Position numbers and translations under genes: made by a program
NCBI GenBank assembly: GCA_013153455.1
Contig: JAADEK010000054.1
Span: 1-23,629, forward strand
DNA length: 23,629 nt
Direction: 5' to 3'
DNA from: Aquificota bacterium
GTDB taxonomy: Bacteria; Aquificota; Aquificia; Aquificales; Aquificaceae
Shown here: piece after piece, positions 6,873 to 19,274 of the stretch
How the letters are laid out: every line of letters starts with the position of its first letter
Numbering within the stretch: position 1 is the first letter of the stretch
The notes under the pieces: generated by a model
What the model saw: the letters and a program-made list of their open reading frames with translations, nothing else
Databases searched by the model: none
What the model was told of the DNA's origin: nothing

Positions 6873-7708
6873 AGAGGAGCATAAAGGTAAGGAAGGTAAA
6901 GAGCGCGTTCGTTTTGTTTTTGTCCTTCCTTACCGCTCTATACGGGATTTTCTGGCTCTTTTGGATACTCATAGACGTGTTCTCAAAGGGCTTTCAGTAT
7001 ATAAGTCCGGAATTGATTCTTGAAGACCCGGCTCCGCCGGGTGAGGAAGGAGGCGGTCTGAGACACGCCTTCGTCGGTCATATCATAATAACGAGCCTCG
7101 CGACGCTCATGGGTGTCCCAATCGGGATAGCTGCGGGTGTCTTTTTCACCGAGTACGGGCGTTTCAGCAGGTTCGCGGAGTTCCTGAGGAGTATGACCGA
7201 CAGCCTCGTGAGCCTACCTTCTATAATCGTCGGAACGGTTGTTTACGCGATTCTCGTCAAGCCCGTCGGGCACTTTTTCGGACTGAGCGGTTCCGTCGCT
7301 TTGGCTCTCCTGATGCTTCCCGTAATCGCGATAACCACCGCCCAGATACTGAAGCTTGTCCCGGACTCCTTGAGGGAAGCCGCATACGCCCTCGGAGCAT
7401 TCAGGTGGCAGGTGATAAAGGACGTTTCACTCGTCGCGGCGAAGAGGGGAATCCTTACGGGTGTTATCTTAGGGGTTGCGCGCATAACGGGAGAAACCGC
7501 CCCCCTCCTTTTTACCTCCTTTAACAACAACTTCACAACTTACAACGTATTTGAACCCATGGCTACGCTTACGGTGACGATATTTATATACGCACTCGGA
7601 CCATACGAAGACTGGCACAGGAAAGCATGGGCTGCGTCGCTTATCCTTACCCTCGGGACACTCGCCTTTTTCATTCTCGCGAAATACGTCGTGAGCAGGA
7701 AGAGGTAA
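6851..7708 (+). CDS. pstA: Phosphate ABC transporter permease PstA
   Basis: The second channel subunit of the phosphate importer, 285 residues with six helices. The N-terminal cytoplasmic segment (MEGHRDLERSIKVRKVK) is basic, and the first helix spans about residues 20-40. The EAA loop reads LREAAYALGAFRWQVIKDV, and the following GILTGVILGVARITGETAPLLFT is the PstA hallmark. The region SFNNNFTTYNVFEPMATLTVTIF is the usual periplasmic loop and next helix. The start at 6851 overlaps the end of pstC by 22 bases. It is the last gene of the rightward operon: its TAA stop at 7706-7708 is followed immediately by the stop codon of serA from the other strand, so there is no room for an intrinsic terminator outside coding sequence. 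Confidence 0.94.
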   Translation: MEGHRDLERSIKVRKVKSAFVLFLSFLTALYGIFWLFWILIDVFSKGFQYISPELILEDPAPPGEEGGGLRHAFVGHIIITSLATLMGVPIGIAAGVFFTEYGRFSRFAEFLRSMTDSLVSLPSIIVGTVVYAILVKPVGHFFGLSGSVALALLMLPVIAITTAQILKLVPDSLREAAYALGAFRWQVIKDVSLVAAKRGILTGVILGVARITGETAPLLFTSFNNNFTTYNVFEPMATLTVTIFIYALGPYEDWHRKAWAASLILTLGTLAFFILAKYVVSRKR

Positions 7709-9310
7709 TCACAACACTATCTGCTTCACAAACAGTATCTCCGGTATGCGCTTTATCTCCTCAAGAACCTCGGGGGGTATCGGGTCGTCAAGGTTCAATA
7801 TGCCTATAGCTATACCGCCCTTTTTCTCCCTCCCGAGTCTGAAACCCGCTATGTTTATGTTCGCCCTTCCGAGGATGGAGCCGAGCTTCCCTATCACTCC
7901 CGGAACGTCCTTATTCTCAAAGACGAGAAGGATACCCTCGGGTTCTATATCAACCTTGTAGCGGTCTATCTCCGTTATACGGGGCATCTGTCCCTCAAAG
8001 ACCGTTCCCGCGACCACTTTCTCCTTGCCGTCCGAACGCGCCACCACCTTTATGTAGTGCTTAAAGTCGGGGGTATCCTCCGAGGAGAGCTCCTCAACCT
8101 TTATACCCCTGTCCTTTGCCACGTAAAAGGCGTTTATGATATTGACGGGGAAGTCAACGACCTCCTCAAGTATACCCTTAAGAACCGCGGAAGATATCGG
8201 CTGAAAGTGCTCCGCTATGTCACCCCTCACCTCTATGTGAACCTCGCGTATACCCTCGTCCGCCCACTGGACGAGGAACTTCCCGAGCTTCTCCGCGAGG
8301 TCCAAAAAGGGCTTTATGAGCGTAAGGACGGAAAGGTCGGGGAAAGGAGCGTTCACCGCATACTCAACCGTTTGACCCTTCAAAGCCTTCAGAACTTGCT
8401 GAGCTACGATTACCGCAACGTTCCTCTGGGACTCGTATGTGTTCGCACCTATGTGTGGGCTCAAAGATACGTTTACCTTGTCGGAGAGCGCCTTAAGGCG
8501 GTCAACGAATTCGGGAGGCGGTGGCTCCTTTGAGAAAACGTCAAGAGCCACACCCCTGACCTTTCCCTTCTCCATATACCTTATAAGGGCGTCCTCGTTT
8601 ATTATCCCTCCCCGTGCGCAGTTCACTATATACACCCCGTCCTTCATAAGCTCAAACTCCCTCTCGCTTATCATGTCCTTTGTCTCGTGCGTGAGCGGGG
8701 CGTGAATAGTCAGGACGTCTATCTCCTTCAGCATATCGTGGAGGTTCTCAACCAGCTTGACCCCGAGTCTGTCCGCCTTTTCCCTCGGTATGTAGGGGTC
8801 GTATGCGAGAACCTTCATACCGAAAGCTTTAGCCCTCAGGGCTACCTGCGAGCCTATATTACCGAGACCTATGATACCGAGGGTTTTTCCGTATAGCTCC
8901 TCACCCATAAACTTCTTCCTGTCCCACCTGTAGGAGAGAACGTTCTCGTGAGCCTTGTGCCCGTTTCTCATTATCGTGAGCATGTGCATAAGGGTAAGTT
9001 CGGTCGCCCCTATCGTGTTCGCGCCGGGCGTGTTTACGACGAGTATTCCCCTCTTTGTCGCCTCTTCTATATCAACGTTGTCAACCCCGACACCAGCCCT
9101 TCCCACAACCTTTAACTTTTTTGCCCTCTCAAGGAGTTCCTTCGTAACGGGGGTTCTGCTTCGCGTTATTATCGCGTCAAACTCGGGTATTATCTCAAGG
9201 AGCTTCTCGTATGGAATCTCGGGCTCGTTGACGACCTCAACATCGGGGTCCCTCTTGAGTATCTCTATGCCTTCCGGTGCTATGGGGTCCGTAATCAGAA
9301 CCTTGAACAA
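7709..9310 (-). CDS. serA: D-3-phosphoglycerate dehydrogenase, long form with C-terminal ACT domain
   Basis: Catalyses the first step of serine synthesis, oxidation of 3-phosphoglycerate to 3-phosphohydroxypyruvate with NAD, in the cytoplasm. The 533-residue chain has the substrate/NAD domains (residues 1-310) with [10 protein letters not shown] (148-157) and catalytic residues Arg233 (NCARGG), Glu262 (SKEPP) and His286 (SPHIGAN). An intervening domain (about 320-450) follows, and then a C-terminal ACT domain (about 460-533, [20 protein letters not shown]), the usual site of serine feedback control. The start is TTG at 9310, supported by GGAGGT six bases upstream and by alignment of [15 protein letters not shown] with other SerA N-termini. 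A consensus -10 box lies 34 bases before the start. The 3' end abuts pstA with no intervening base. Confidence 0.95.
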   Translation of the reverse strand: MFKVLITDPIAPEGIEILKRDPDVEVVNEPEIPYEKLLEIIPEFDAIITRSRTPVTKELLERAKKLKVVGRAGVGVDNVDIEEATKRGILVVNTPGANTIGATELTLMHMLTIMRNGHKAHENVLSYRWDRKKFMGEELYGKTLGIIGLGNIGSQVALRAKAFGMKVLAYDPYIPREKADRLGVKLVENLHDMLKEIDVLTIHAPLTHETKDMISEREFELMKDGVYIVNCARGGIINEDALIRYMEKGKVRGVALDVFSKEPPPPEFVDRLKALSDKVNVSLSPHIGANTYESQRNVAVIVAQQVLKALKGQTVEYAVNAPFPDLSVLTLIKPFLDLAEKLGKFLVQWADEGIREVHIEVRGDIAEHFQPISSAVLKGILEEVVDFPVNIINAFYVAKDRGIKVEELSSEDTPDFKHYIKVVARSDGKEKVVAGTVFEGQMPRITEIDRYKVDIEPEGILLVFENKDVPGVIGKLGSILGRANINIAGFRLGREKKGGIAIGILNLDDPIPPEVLEEIKRIPEILFVKQIVL

Positions 9311-9316
9311 TCCCTT

Positions 9317-9349
9317 ACCTCCGTGCGGGAGTGAGAAATTTATATTATA
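9317..9349 (-). promoter_or_regulatory. serA -10 box and ribosome site before a TTG start
   Basis: On the minus strand 9349-9344 reads TATAAT, a perfect -10 box, and GGAGGT (9322-9317) is the ribosome site placed six bases before the TTG start at 9310. The expected leader is about 27 nucleotides. The -10 box ends exactly at the first base of the divergent Mut7-C start codon, so any -35 (weak TTCTCC at 9372-9367) would lie inside that gene. The same AT-rich block probably serves both directions. Confidence 0.55.
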
Positions 9350-9798
9350 TGAAATTTTTCTTAGAGGAGAACCTCGCGAAACTCGCGAGGTGGTTAAGAT
9401 TCCTCGGATACCAAGCGTATACCATAAAGGGGGAGGTCAGTCTCTCAAAGATTAGCCCCGACGCGGTCTTCGTAACGACCTCAAGAAGATGGCACGATAG
9501 ACTTAAAAAACTCCGTATGCCCGTTGTTTTGGTTCCGAGACACGACTTTCACGCCCAGCTCAGAACCCTCCTCATTACACTCTCACTAAAGCCGGAGCTG
9601 AAACTGAACGTGTGCGCGCACTGCAACACACCCCTCAAGAAGCTAAAAAAGGAGGAGGTAAAGGGACTCGTCCCGGAGGGTGTATACAGGGAGGGGAGCG
9701 ATTTCACGATTTGCCCCTCTTGCGGTTCACTCTTTTGGAGGGGCACTCACACAAAGCGCATGGAAGAGACCTTAAAGAAGCTCATCCACGAGCGATAA
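9349..9798 (+). CDS. Mut7-C (PIN-like) RNase-domain protein with zinc ribbon; acidic residues altered
   Basis: A 149-residue protein of the Mut7-C family (old DUF82), putative RNA-processing nucleases with a PIN-like fold. From ATG 9349 the N-terminus MKFFLEENLAKLARWLRFLGY matches the family opening, so I prefer it to an in-frame GTG at 9331. The C-terminal zinc ribbon is intact: Cys89 and Cys92 (CAHCN), Cys122 and Cys125 (CPSCG), then FWRGTHTKRM, the usual ending. The nuclease half looks unusual: the first acidic position reads Glu-Glu-Asn rather than Asp-Glu, and the expected T-R-D strand end is TTSRRWHD, so the standard acidic residues are not clearly present. Either the family alignment shifts here or the protein binds RNA without cutting it. 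The ribosome site is poor. The 3' end overlaps gcvPA by 27 bases. Confidence 0.78.
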   Translation: MKFFLEENLAKLARWLRFLGYQAYTIKGEVSLSKISPDAVFVTTSRRWHDRLKKLRMPVVLVPRHDFHAQLRTLLITLSLKPELKLNVCAHCNTPLKKLKKEEVKGLVPEGVYREGSDFTICPSCGSLFWRGTHTKRMEETLKKLIHER

Positions 9799-11103
9799 GA
9801 CCCTCTCCATCTCCTCACGTGTTCTTTTTTCCGTAACCGCGAGGAGTAAGCTTCCCTTCAGCTCTGGGTAAAAGCGAGAAAGCGGAAGCCCGAAAACGAC
9901 GTCCCTCCCGAGGAGCTTTTCGTAAATCTCTTCAGCCCTCGGGTGTCGGAGGGCAAACTCCCAAAGGTGAGCGCCCGAAAAGAGTTCCTCAAAACCCCTC
10001 CTTATGAGCTCACGCTTGAGGAAGTGAGCCTTTGAGAGACTCTGAACAGCTACCTCCTTTAGCCCTTCCTTTCCGAGCAGAGCGATGTAAAGGAGGTTGG
10101 CTATAGCGATTAGGGTCTGGCTCGTGCATATATTTGAGGTCGCGCGCTCGCGTCTTATGTGTTGCTCGCGCGTTTGGAGAACGAGGCAAAAGGCGCGCTT
10201 CCCGCGCGCGTCCTTCGTCATCCCCACGAGCCTGCCGGGCATCTTCCTCACATACTCGCGCCTCGTTGCAAAAAAGCCCGCGTAAGGACCCCCGAACGAG
10301 AGGGGAACGCCGAGCTGTTGAGCCTCGCCTACCACTATGTCCGCACCGAAGTGGGCGGGAGGCTTCAGGAGGGCAAGGGCGACGGGGTCCGCGACGACGA
10401 CAAAGGGAACCTCATACTCCTTTGCGAGCTTTCCTATCTCCTCAAGGGGTTCAATCACACCGAAGAAGTTGGGGTATTGAACCACGAGGGCGTGAGCATC
10501 CCCCTTTTTCAGAGTATCCCTGAGAATGTTCAGGTCGGTTGTTCCCTCCGAAGTAAAGGGGATTTCCTCAATCTCGTCCGAGTAGCCCCTCAGGTATGTC
10601 CTCACGACCGCGCGGTAAAGGGGGTGAAGGGCGCGTGAAAGGATAACCCTCTTCCCTTTTTGTTTTATATTTCTCGCCATGAGGACCGCTTCCGCGGTGG
10701 CGGAGGCGCCGTCATACATAGACGCGTTTGCAACGTCCATGCCCGTGAGCTGTGCTATAACGCTCTGATACTCAAAGAGAGCCTGAAGTGTTCCCTGAGA
10801 CGCCTCGGGTTGGTATGGTGTGTATGGTGTAAGAAACTCCCCCCTTTCAAGGATTTGCCAAATCACCGAAGGTATCACCCTGTCGTATGCGCCCGCACCG
10901 AGGAAAGAGAGGGGAAGCTTTATCCCCTTCGCGTGCTCCTCAAAGTATCTCCTCAGCTCCTCCTCGGAGCGGGGTTTCGGGAGGTCAAAGGCGTCCGCGA
11001 ACAGCTCGGGCGGTATGTGGGAAAAGAGGTCTTTAAGCTCGGAAAGCCCGAGCCCGCGGAGTATCTCCCTTATTTCTTCCTCCGAGTGGGGGATGTAGCT
11101 CAA
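9772..11103 (-). CDS. gcvPA: Glycine dehydrogenase (decarboxylating) subunit 1, GcvPA
   Basis: The alpha subunit of the two-subunit P-protein of the glycine cleavage system. With subunit 2 it decarboxylates glycine and passes the aminomethyl group to the lipoyl arm of GcvH. The 443 residues are the usual length and begin with SYIPHSEEEIREIL, the standard opening. Other family segments are LSFLGAGAYDRVIPSVIWQ, TPYTPYQPEASQGTLQALFEYQ, NASMYDGASATAEA and ERATSNICTSQTL. The PLP lysine is carried by subunit 2, which is not in this window. The start codon is TTG at 11103, overlapping the gcvH stop (TTGA). Its ribosome site is formed by the run of GAG codons at the end of gcvH, which strongly couples the two. 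The 3' end overlaps the facing Mut7-C gene by 27 bases. Confidence 0.95.
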   Translation of the reverse strand: MSYIPHSEEEIREILRGLGLSELKDLFSHIPPELFADAFDLPKPRSEEELRRYFEEHAKGIKLPLSFLGAGAYDRVIPSVIWQILERGEFLTPYTPYQPEASQGTLQALFEYQSVIAQLTGMDVANASMYDGASATAEAVLMARNIKQKGKRVILSRALHPLYRAVVRTYLRGYSDEIEEIPFTSEGTTDLNILRDTLKKGDAHALVVQYPNFFGVIEPLEEIGKLAKEYEVPFVVVADPVALALLKPPAHFGADIVVGEAQQLGVPLSFGGPYAGFFATRREYVRKMPGRLVGMTKDARGKRAFCLVLQTREQHIRRERATSNICTSQTLIAIANLLYIALLGKEGLKEVAVQSLSKAHFLKRELIRRGFEELFSGAHLWEFALRHPRAEEIYEKLLGRDVVFGLPLSRFYPELKGSLLLAVTEKRTREEMERVLSLVDELL

Positions 11104-11627
11104 CGCTCCTCCTCGTCAAGCGGGGGCTCGTCTTCCGCCCTTTCGTATAGGTCTTCTATGAAGTTCTCAAGCTCCTCCTCTTGTTCCTTTTCCTCAAGCT
11201 CTTCCTCCTGCTCCTCCTCTACTATCTCCCGAAGGTAATCCGCGTAGTCCTGAGCGGTCATGAGGTCTTCTATCTCCGTCGGGTCTTTCATCTCAAGTAT
11301 GGCTATGTAGCCCGCATCGTAGGGGTCGTCGTTTATGAGCGAGGGTTCCTCCTTTAGGTCTTCGTTCACCTCAACGACGGTCCCCGTCACGGGCGCATAA
11401 ACGGGAGCCACGTTCTTCACCGACTCTATGTTTGCGAGCGTATCACCCGCTTCCACCTCCTTACCTTTTTCGGGGAGGTCAACGTAGACGACATCACCCA
11501 GTTGCTTCTGGGCGTAGTCGGTGATGCCGACCTGAGCAAGCCCGTTTTTTACCAAAACCCACTCGTGCTCCTTTGTGTAGTATCTGTCTCCCTTTACGAG
11601 ATAATTACCTACGTAGATGTCTTCCAT
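11100..11627 (-). CDS. gcvH: Glycine cleavage H-protein with long acidic C-terminal tail
   Basis: The lipoyl carrier of the glycine cleavage system. Residues 1-129 form the standard H-protein: YYTKEHEWV near the start, GITDYAQKQLGDVVYVDLP, and the lipoylation motif NIESVKNV with the modified lysine at residue 71, ending in the usual final helix around TAQDYADYLREI. Family members normally stop here at about 125-135 residues, but this one continues to 175. The extra 45 or so residues are dominated by glutamate (runs such as EEEQEEELEEKEQEEELE, then FIEDLYERAEDEPPLDEEER) and would be a negatively charged helix or flexible arm. A good GGAGGTGG ribosome site precedes the ATG. The gene lies 21 bases after moaD and its stop overlaps the gcvPA start. 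The direct link to gcvPA argues for a true glycine-cleavage role rather than one of the sulfur-oxidation lipoate carriers. Confidence 0.93.
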   Translation of the reverse strand: MEDIYVGNYLVKGDRYYTKEHEWVLVKNGLAQVGITDYAQKQLGDVVYVDLPEKGKEVEAGDTLANIESVKNVAPVYAPVTGTVVEVNEDLKEEPSLINDDPYDAGYIAILEMKDPTEIEDLMTAQDYADYLREIVEEEQEEELEEKEQEEELENFIEDLYERAEDEPPLDEEER

Positions 11628-11648
11628 CGCACCACCTCCGAACGGGTA

Positions 11649-11891
11649 TCAACCACCGCTTACGGGAGGGATTAGGGCAACCCTATCACCTTGTGATATT
11701 TTATAATCATCGTTGACGTATTCCTCGTTTACCGCAACCCTCACCGCGTCTATGAGTTTTTCTGCGTTCGGGTAGCGCTCCTTTAGTTTTTCCTTAAGTT
11801 CCCTTACGCTCCCCTCAAAGGGGAGCGTCTCGGAATCCTTTCCCAATTTCTCCCTCAAAATTGAAAAGTATCTAACCTCAACCATACTCAT
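11649..11891 (-). CDS. moaD: MoaD-type molybdopterin synthase small subunit (ubiquitin-like sulfur carrier)
   Basis: A beta-grasp protein of about 80 residues ending in the Gly-Gly pair (PVSGG) that is activated as a thiocarboxylate to donate sulfur to molybdopterin. The opening VEVRYFSILREKLGKDSE is typical of MoaD rather than ThiS, as is LIPPVSGG at the end. Two ATG codons, at 11891 (MSMVEV) and 11885 (MVEV), are both possible, and I use the first. A longer frame from GTG 11921 would run back into the RNA ligase gene and has no ribosome site. A run of alternating T and A (TATATATAT) lies just before the ATG, with no Shine-Dalgarno element. No moaE or other molybdopterin gene is nearby. It sits between an RNA ligase and gcvH in what looks like one operon. 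Confidence 0.85.
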   Translation of the reverse strand: MSMVEVRYFSILREKLGKDSETLPFEGSVRELKEKLKERYPNAEKLIDAVRVAVNEEYVNDDYKISQGDRVALIPPVSGG

Positions 11892-11901
11892 ATATATATC
11901 T

Positions 11902-13005
11902 TCAGTCGTATACGATACCACCGCTCAAAAGGTGCCCAAGGAGCCCGGTCATGTTCAGGTATATCTTGTCAAACTCAAGGCGCCAGTAGTCGCCCTCCTG
12001 CTCAAGCTTTCTCTCCTTGACCTGTATGTGCTTTGATGTCTTTGAGAGAAGTTCAAGGAGGGCGAGGGCGTTCTCCTTTTTCCTGAACCTGCAGGAGAAG
12101 GTTCTGTAAACCTTGTGCTCCTTCTGATACTGCTCTATGGCTTCAAAGAGTCCGTCTATGAAGGCTCTCCCGAGTTCCTCGTAAAGGTGCTCCGTTCTCT
12201 GTATGCCTTCCTCAAGCATGAAAAGGACGAGTCTCAGTATTCGGTTCGTGTAGTATTCGGGCGGGAGTTGAAGCATATTCTTTGCGTTTACCTTTATGTC
12301 CATGAGGTTTGCGTAGCTCGTTATGTATTTCGCGCGTTTGTTCCTCGGGCTGTCCTCCTTGAAGACCACGCCTTCCCTTCCCTCCTCGTCGTATCTCCTG
12401 AGTATCTCCTTTATCTTCTTTACGTCCTCTTCGGAGGAGGTGAACCTTCCCACAATCTCAACGTGGGGTAAGTTGTAGCGCTCTATGAGCTTCATCTTCT
12501 CCTCTTGGGGTAAAAACTCCGGTGAGTTTTTCTTCATAAAGTCAAACACGAAGAGCTGAACGTCCTCCTTCACGTAGGGAGGGCTTTCCTCTATATACGG
12601 GTTTTCGGGTCCCGCTACCTCCGCGCATATCACAAGCTCCGGGTTCTCATCAAGGATTTTCAAGTCTATCAGGTCCGGGAGGCGGTCTGTGGTGAAGGGG
12701 CATATAAACCCACCGCGGGAGAGCGCGTAGTAGTTGTCCCCGTATTTGAATATGCGCGTGTTGTATCCGTCAACCTTTTCCTCAACCCAGAAGGGAGCCT
12801 CAAACTGCTCACGGAGCCCGGTCTCAAGCATGAATATCCTTCCGATATGCGGGTATCCCCATACGACGAAGTCTTTGAATATAGCGGTTCCGCGCGGTAT
12901 GTCTTTGAAGTCGTCGTTAAACCTCAGATACTCAAGCCCGAAGGCTTCCTCGCTCCTTACCTTCTTCTTCTTCAGGGCTTCCTTTACTATCTCTGGGCTA
13001 ATCAC
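11902..13005 (-). CDS. ATP-dependent RNA ligase of the archaeal (Rnl3, Pab1020-like) type
   Basis: A nucleotidyl-transferase RNA ligase of 367 residues. The covalent-catalysis motif I is EEKVDGYN with the adenylylated lysine at residue 77. Motif Ia is SRGGF (96-100), motif III is FVFDFM (152-157), motif IV is EGVVFK (211-216), and motif V lies around LMDIKVNAK (234-242). The N-terminal segment rich in Phe/Asp and the helical C-terminal part (about 245-367) fit the homodimeric archaeal enzymes that join or circularise single-stranded RNA. The family is mainly archaeal, with members in Aquificales, and its cellular job is unknown. The start is GTG at 13005, 23 bases after purQ, with no good ribosome site. 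No better in-frame start exists before motif I except Met59, which would cut the conserved N-terminus. The stop precedes moaD by about 10 bases. Confidence 0.85.
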   Translation of the reverse strand: MISPEIVKEALKKKKVRSEEAFGLEYLRFNDDFKDIPRGTAIFKDFVVWGYPHIGRIFMLETGLREQFEAPFWVEEKVDGYNTRIFKYGDNYYALSRGGFICPFTTDRLPDLIDLKILDENPELVICAEVAGPENPYIEESPPYVKEDVQLFVFDFMKKNSPEFLPQEEKMKLIERYNLPHVEIVGRFTSSEEDVKKIKEILRRYDEEGREGVVFKEDSPRNKRAKYITSYANLMDIKVNAKNMLQLPPEYYTNRILRLVLFMLEEGIQRTEHLYEELGRAFIDGLFEAIEQYQKEHKVYRTFSCRFRKKENALALLELLSKTSKHIQVKERKLEQEGDYWRLEFDKIYLNMTGLLGHLLSGGIVYD

Positions 13006-13028
13006 TCAATTAAGGATATCACAACCCC

Positions 13029-13712
13029 TCAATCCCTGAGGAGTGAATACCAGAGCATGAGCCCGTCGTGCGAGCCGAGGATGTCTTCCGATGCCCTCTC
13101 GGGGTGAGGCATCAGACCGAAAACGTTCCCCTCCTTGTTCATAACACCCGCTATGTTTGAAACCGAGCCGTTTGGGTTTGATTCGGGTGTGACGTTCCCG
13201 TTTTTGTCGCAATAACGAAGGAGTATCTGCCCCCTTTGCTCCATCTCTTTGAGCTCTTTTTCCGGAACGTAATACCTCCCGTCGTGGTGAGCTATGGGTA
13301 TGCGTATGACGTCCCCCTTGTCAAGCTCGCGCGTGAAGGGTGAGGTGTCGTTTTCAACCCGCAAGTAAACGGGCATACATATAAAGCGCATGTTTATGTT
13401 CGGAAGGAGGGCACCGGGCAGGAGGTGAAGCTCCGTGAGTATCTGAAAGCCGTTACATATACCGACGACGAACTTCCCCCTCTGGGCGAACTCGTAAACC
13501 GCCTGCGCGAGGGGAGTTCGCGCGGCGAGCGCCCCCGGACGCAAATAATCCCCGAACGAAAAACCCCCGGGAAGTATCACGCAATCAAAACCCGAGAGGT
13601 CCGTTTGGTCCCAGTATACGAAACTCACGTCCTTCTCAAGGACGTCCCTAATGACGTAGTAGGTGTCGTAATCGCAGTTGGAGCCCGGAAAGACGCAAAC
13701 CGCAAACTTCAT
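13029..13712 (-). CDS. purQ: Phosphoribosylformylglycinamidine synthase subunit PurQ (glutaminase)
   Basis: The glutamine amidotransferase subunit of the three-part (PurLQS) FGAM synthase of purine synthesis, supplying ammonia to PurL. It has 227 residues, the typical PurQ size. The N-terminus KFAVCVFPGSNCDYD, the loop LPGGFSFGDYLRPGALAA, the nucleophile Cys86 in GICNGFQIL, and the His203/Glu205 pair in PHPERA complete the class-I triad. The ATG at 13712 is fixed by the conserved N-terminus. No Shine-Dalgarno sequence precedes it, and a TATAAT sequence overlaps the ATG itself, which is a coincidence or too close to act as its -10. The gene begins the leftward run to gcvPA and diverges from the methyltransferase gene, 23 bases away. 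Confidence 0.95.
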   Translation of the reverse strand: MKFAVCVFPGSNCDYDTYYVIRDVLEKDVSFVYWDQTDLSGFDCVILPGGFSFGDYLRPGALAARTPLAQAVYEFAQRGKFVVGICNGFQILTELHLLPGALLPNINMRFICMPVYLRVENDTSPFTRELDKGDVIRIPIAHHDGRYYVPEKELKEMEQRGQILLRYCDKNGNVTPESNPNGSVSNIAGVMNKEGNVFGLMPHPERASEDILGSHDGLMLWYSLLRD

Positions 13713-13735
13713 TATAGGTTAAATTTTACAATGAT

Positions 13736-14603
13736 ATGGAAATCAACCGTGTGCACCTAATAGATGCTCTTCAAGGACTGCGCTCTCTCCCTTCTTCATT
13801 TGCGGACATAATAATAGCGGACCCTCCTTACAACGTAGGAAAGGATTTTGGCGTTTTGAGGGAAAGATGGACCTTAGAGGAATACGTGGAGTGGTCTATG
13901 AAATGGATAAACGAAGCTATAAGGGTTCTAAAGCCGACGGGTAGCTTGTTTATATTCGGTATAAGTGAAACGCTCGCTTATTTGTTTGTCAGAATACCCT
14001 TAAACAAAAGATGGCTTATTTGGCACTATACCAACAAGAACAACCCGTGCATTCACTTTTGGCAAAGGAGTCATGAGAGTATAATTCTTGCATGGAAAGA
14101 AGGTTACATTTTCAACCGTGATGAGATACGGGAGCCTTATACCGAGGAATTTCTTAGAAATTCAGCCGGAAAAAAGAGAAGGTCTACTAAGGGACGTTTC
14201 AGTAGAGGTGATAAGGAAACTATTTATACAGCTCACGAGAGGGGTGCGCTTCCCAGAGATGTTATAAAGGTTCCCGCTCTCGCGGGAGGAGCGGGAGCAA
14301 AGGAGCGCTGGGGGCTTTGTAAAACGTGCGACCGCGTATTTGCACCGAAAGATAAAAAGCTTCACGATGGGCACGAGGTTATTCTTCACCCCACCCAAAA
14401 GCCGGAAGAGCTAATCGAAAAGCTAATCTTGAGCGCAAAACCAAAGGGCGGGGGTATGGTTGTTGTTCCCTTTGCGGGCTCGGGGACCGAGTGCGTAGTT
14501 GCAAAAAGACTCGGATTGGATTTCATCGGGTTTGAGATTAACCCCGATTACGTGAGAATAGCTCAGGAGAGATTAAGGCGCGTTGTAGCTTCGGGGAACT
14601 TGT

Positions 14604-14629
<26 letters not shown>
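13736..14629 (+). CDS. DNA methyltransferase, beta class (N6-adenine or N4-cytosine)
   Basis: Modification enzyme of a type II restriction-modification pair, 297 residues. Catalytic motif IV, DPPY (residues 29-32, in IIADPPYNVGKDFG), comes before the AdoMet-binding motif FAGSG (246-250, in VVPFAGSGTECVVAKRLGLD). This order defines the beta group, as in M.HinfI-like enzymes. HPTQKP (218-223), ahead of motif I, is also usual. The middle part (about 95-200), with a possible metal-binding C-K-T-C (195-198), is probably the target-recognition region. The closest-looking nuclease family, TaqI, is normally paired with a gamma-class NPPY enzyme, so this pairing is unusual. Base composition is more AT-rich than the flanks. 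It overlaps the endonuclease gene by 26 bases. Its own sequence contains one TCGA site (14415-14418). Confidence 0.88.

Positions 14630-19257
<4,628 letters not shown>

Positions 19258-19274
<17 letters not shown>

Noticed and set aside
10134..10638. Long plus-strand frames opposite gcvPA (and similar ones opposite serA at 8057-8533 and opposite the RNA ligase at 12115-12471).
   Set aside because: They are complementary frames of strongly conserved genes, with low-complexity Arg/Ser-rich or random-looking products.
11892..11921. A longer moaD start at GTG 11921.
   Set aside because: It overlaps the RNA ligase end, lacks a ribosome site and adds residues not seen in MoaD proteins.
13711..13716. 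TATAAT on the minus strand at the purQ start as its -10 promoter box.
   Set aside because: It overlaps the ATG itself, so a transcript from it would begin inside the gene.
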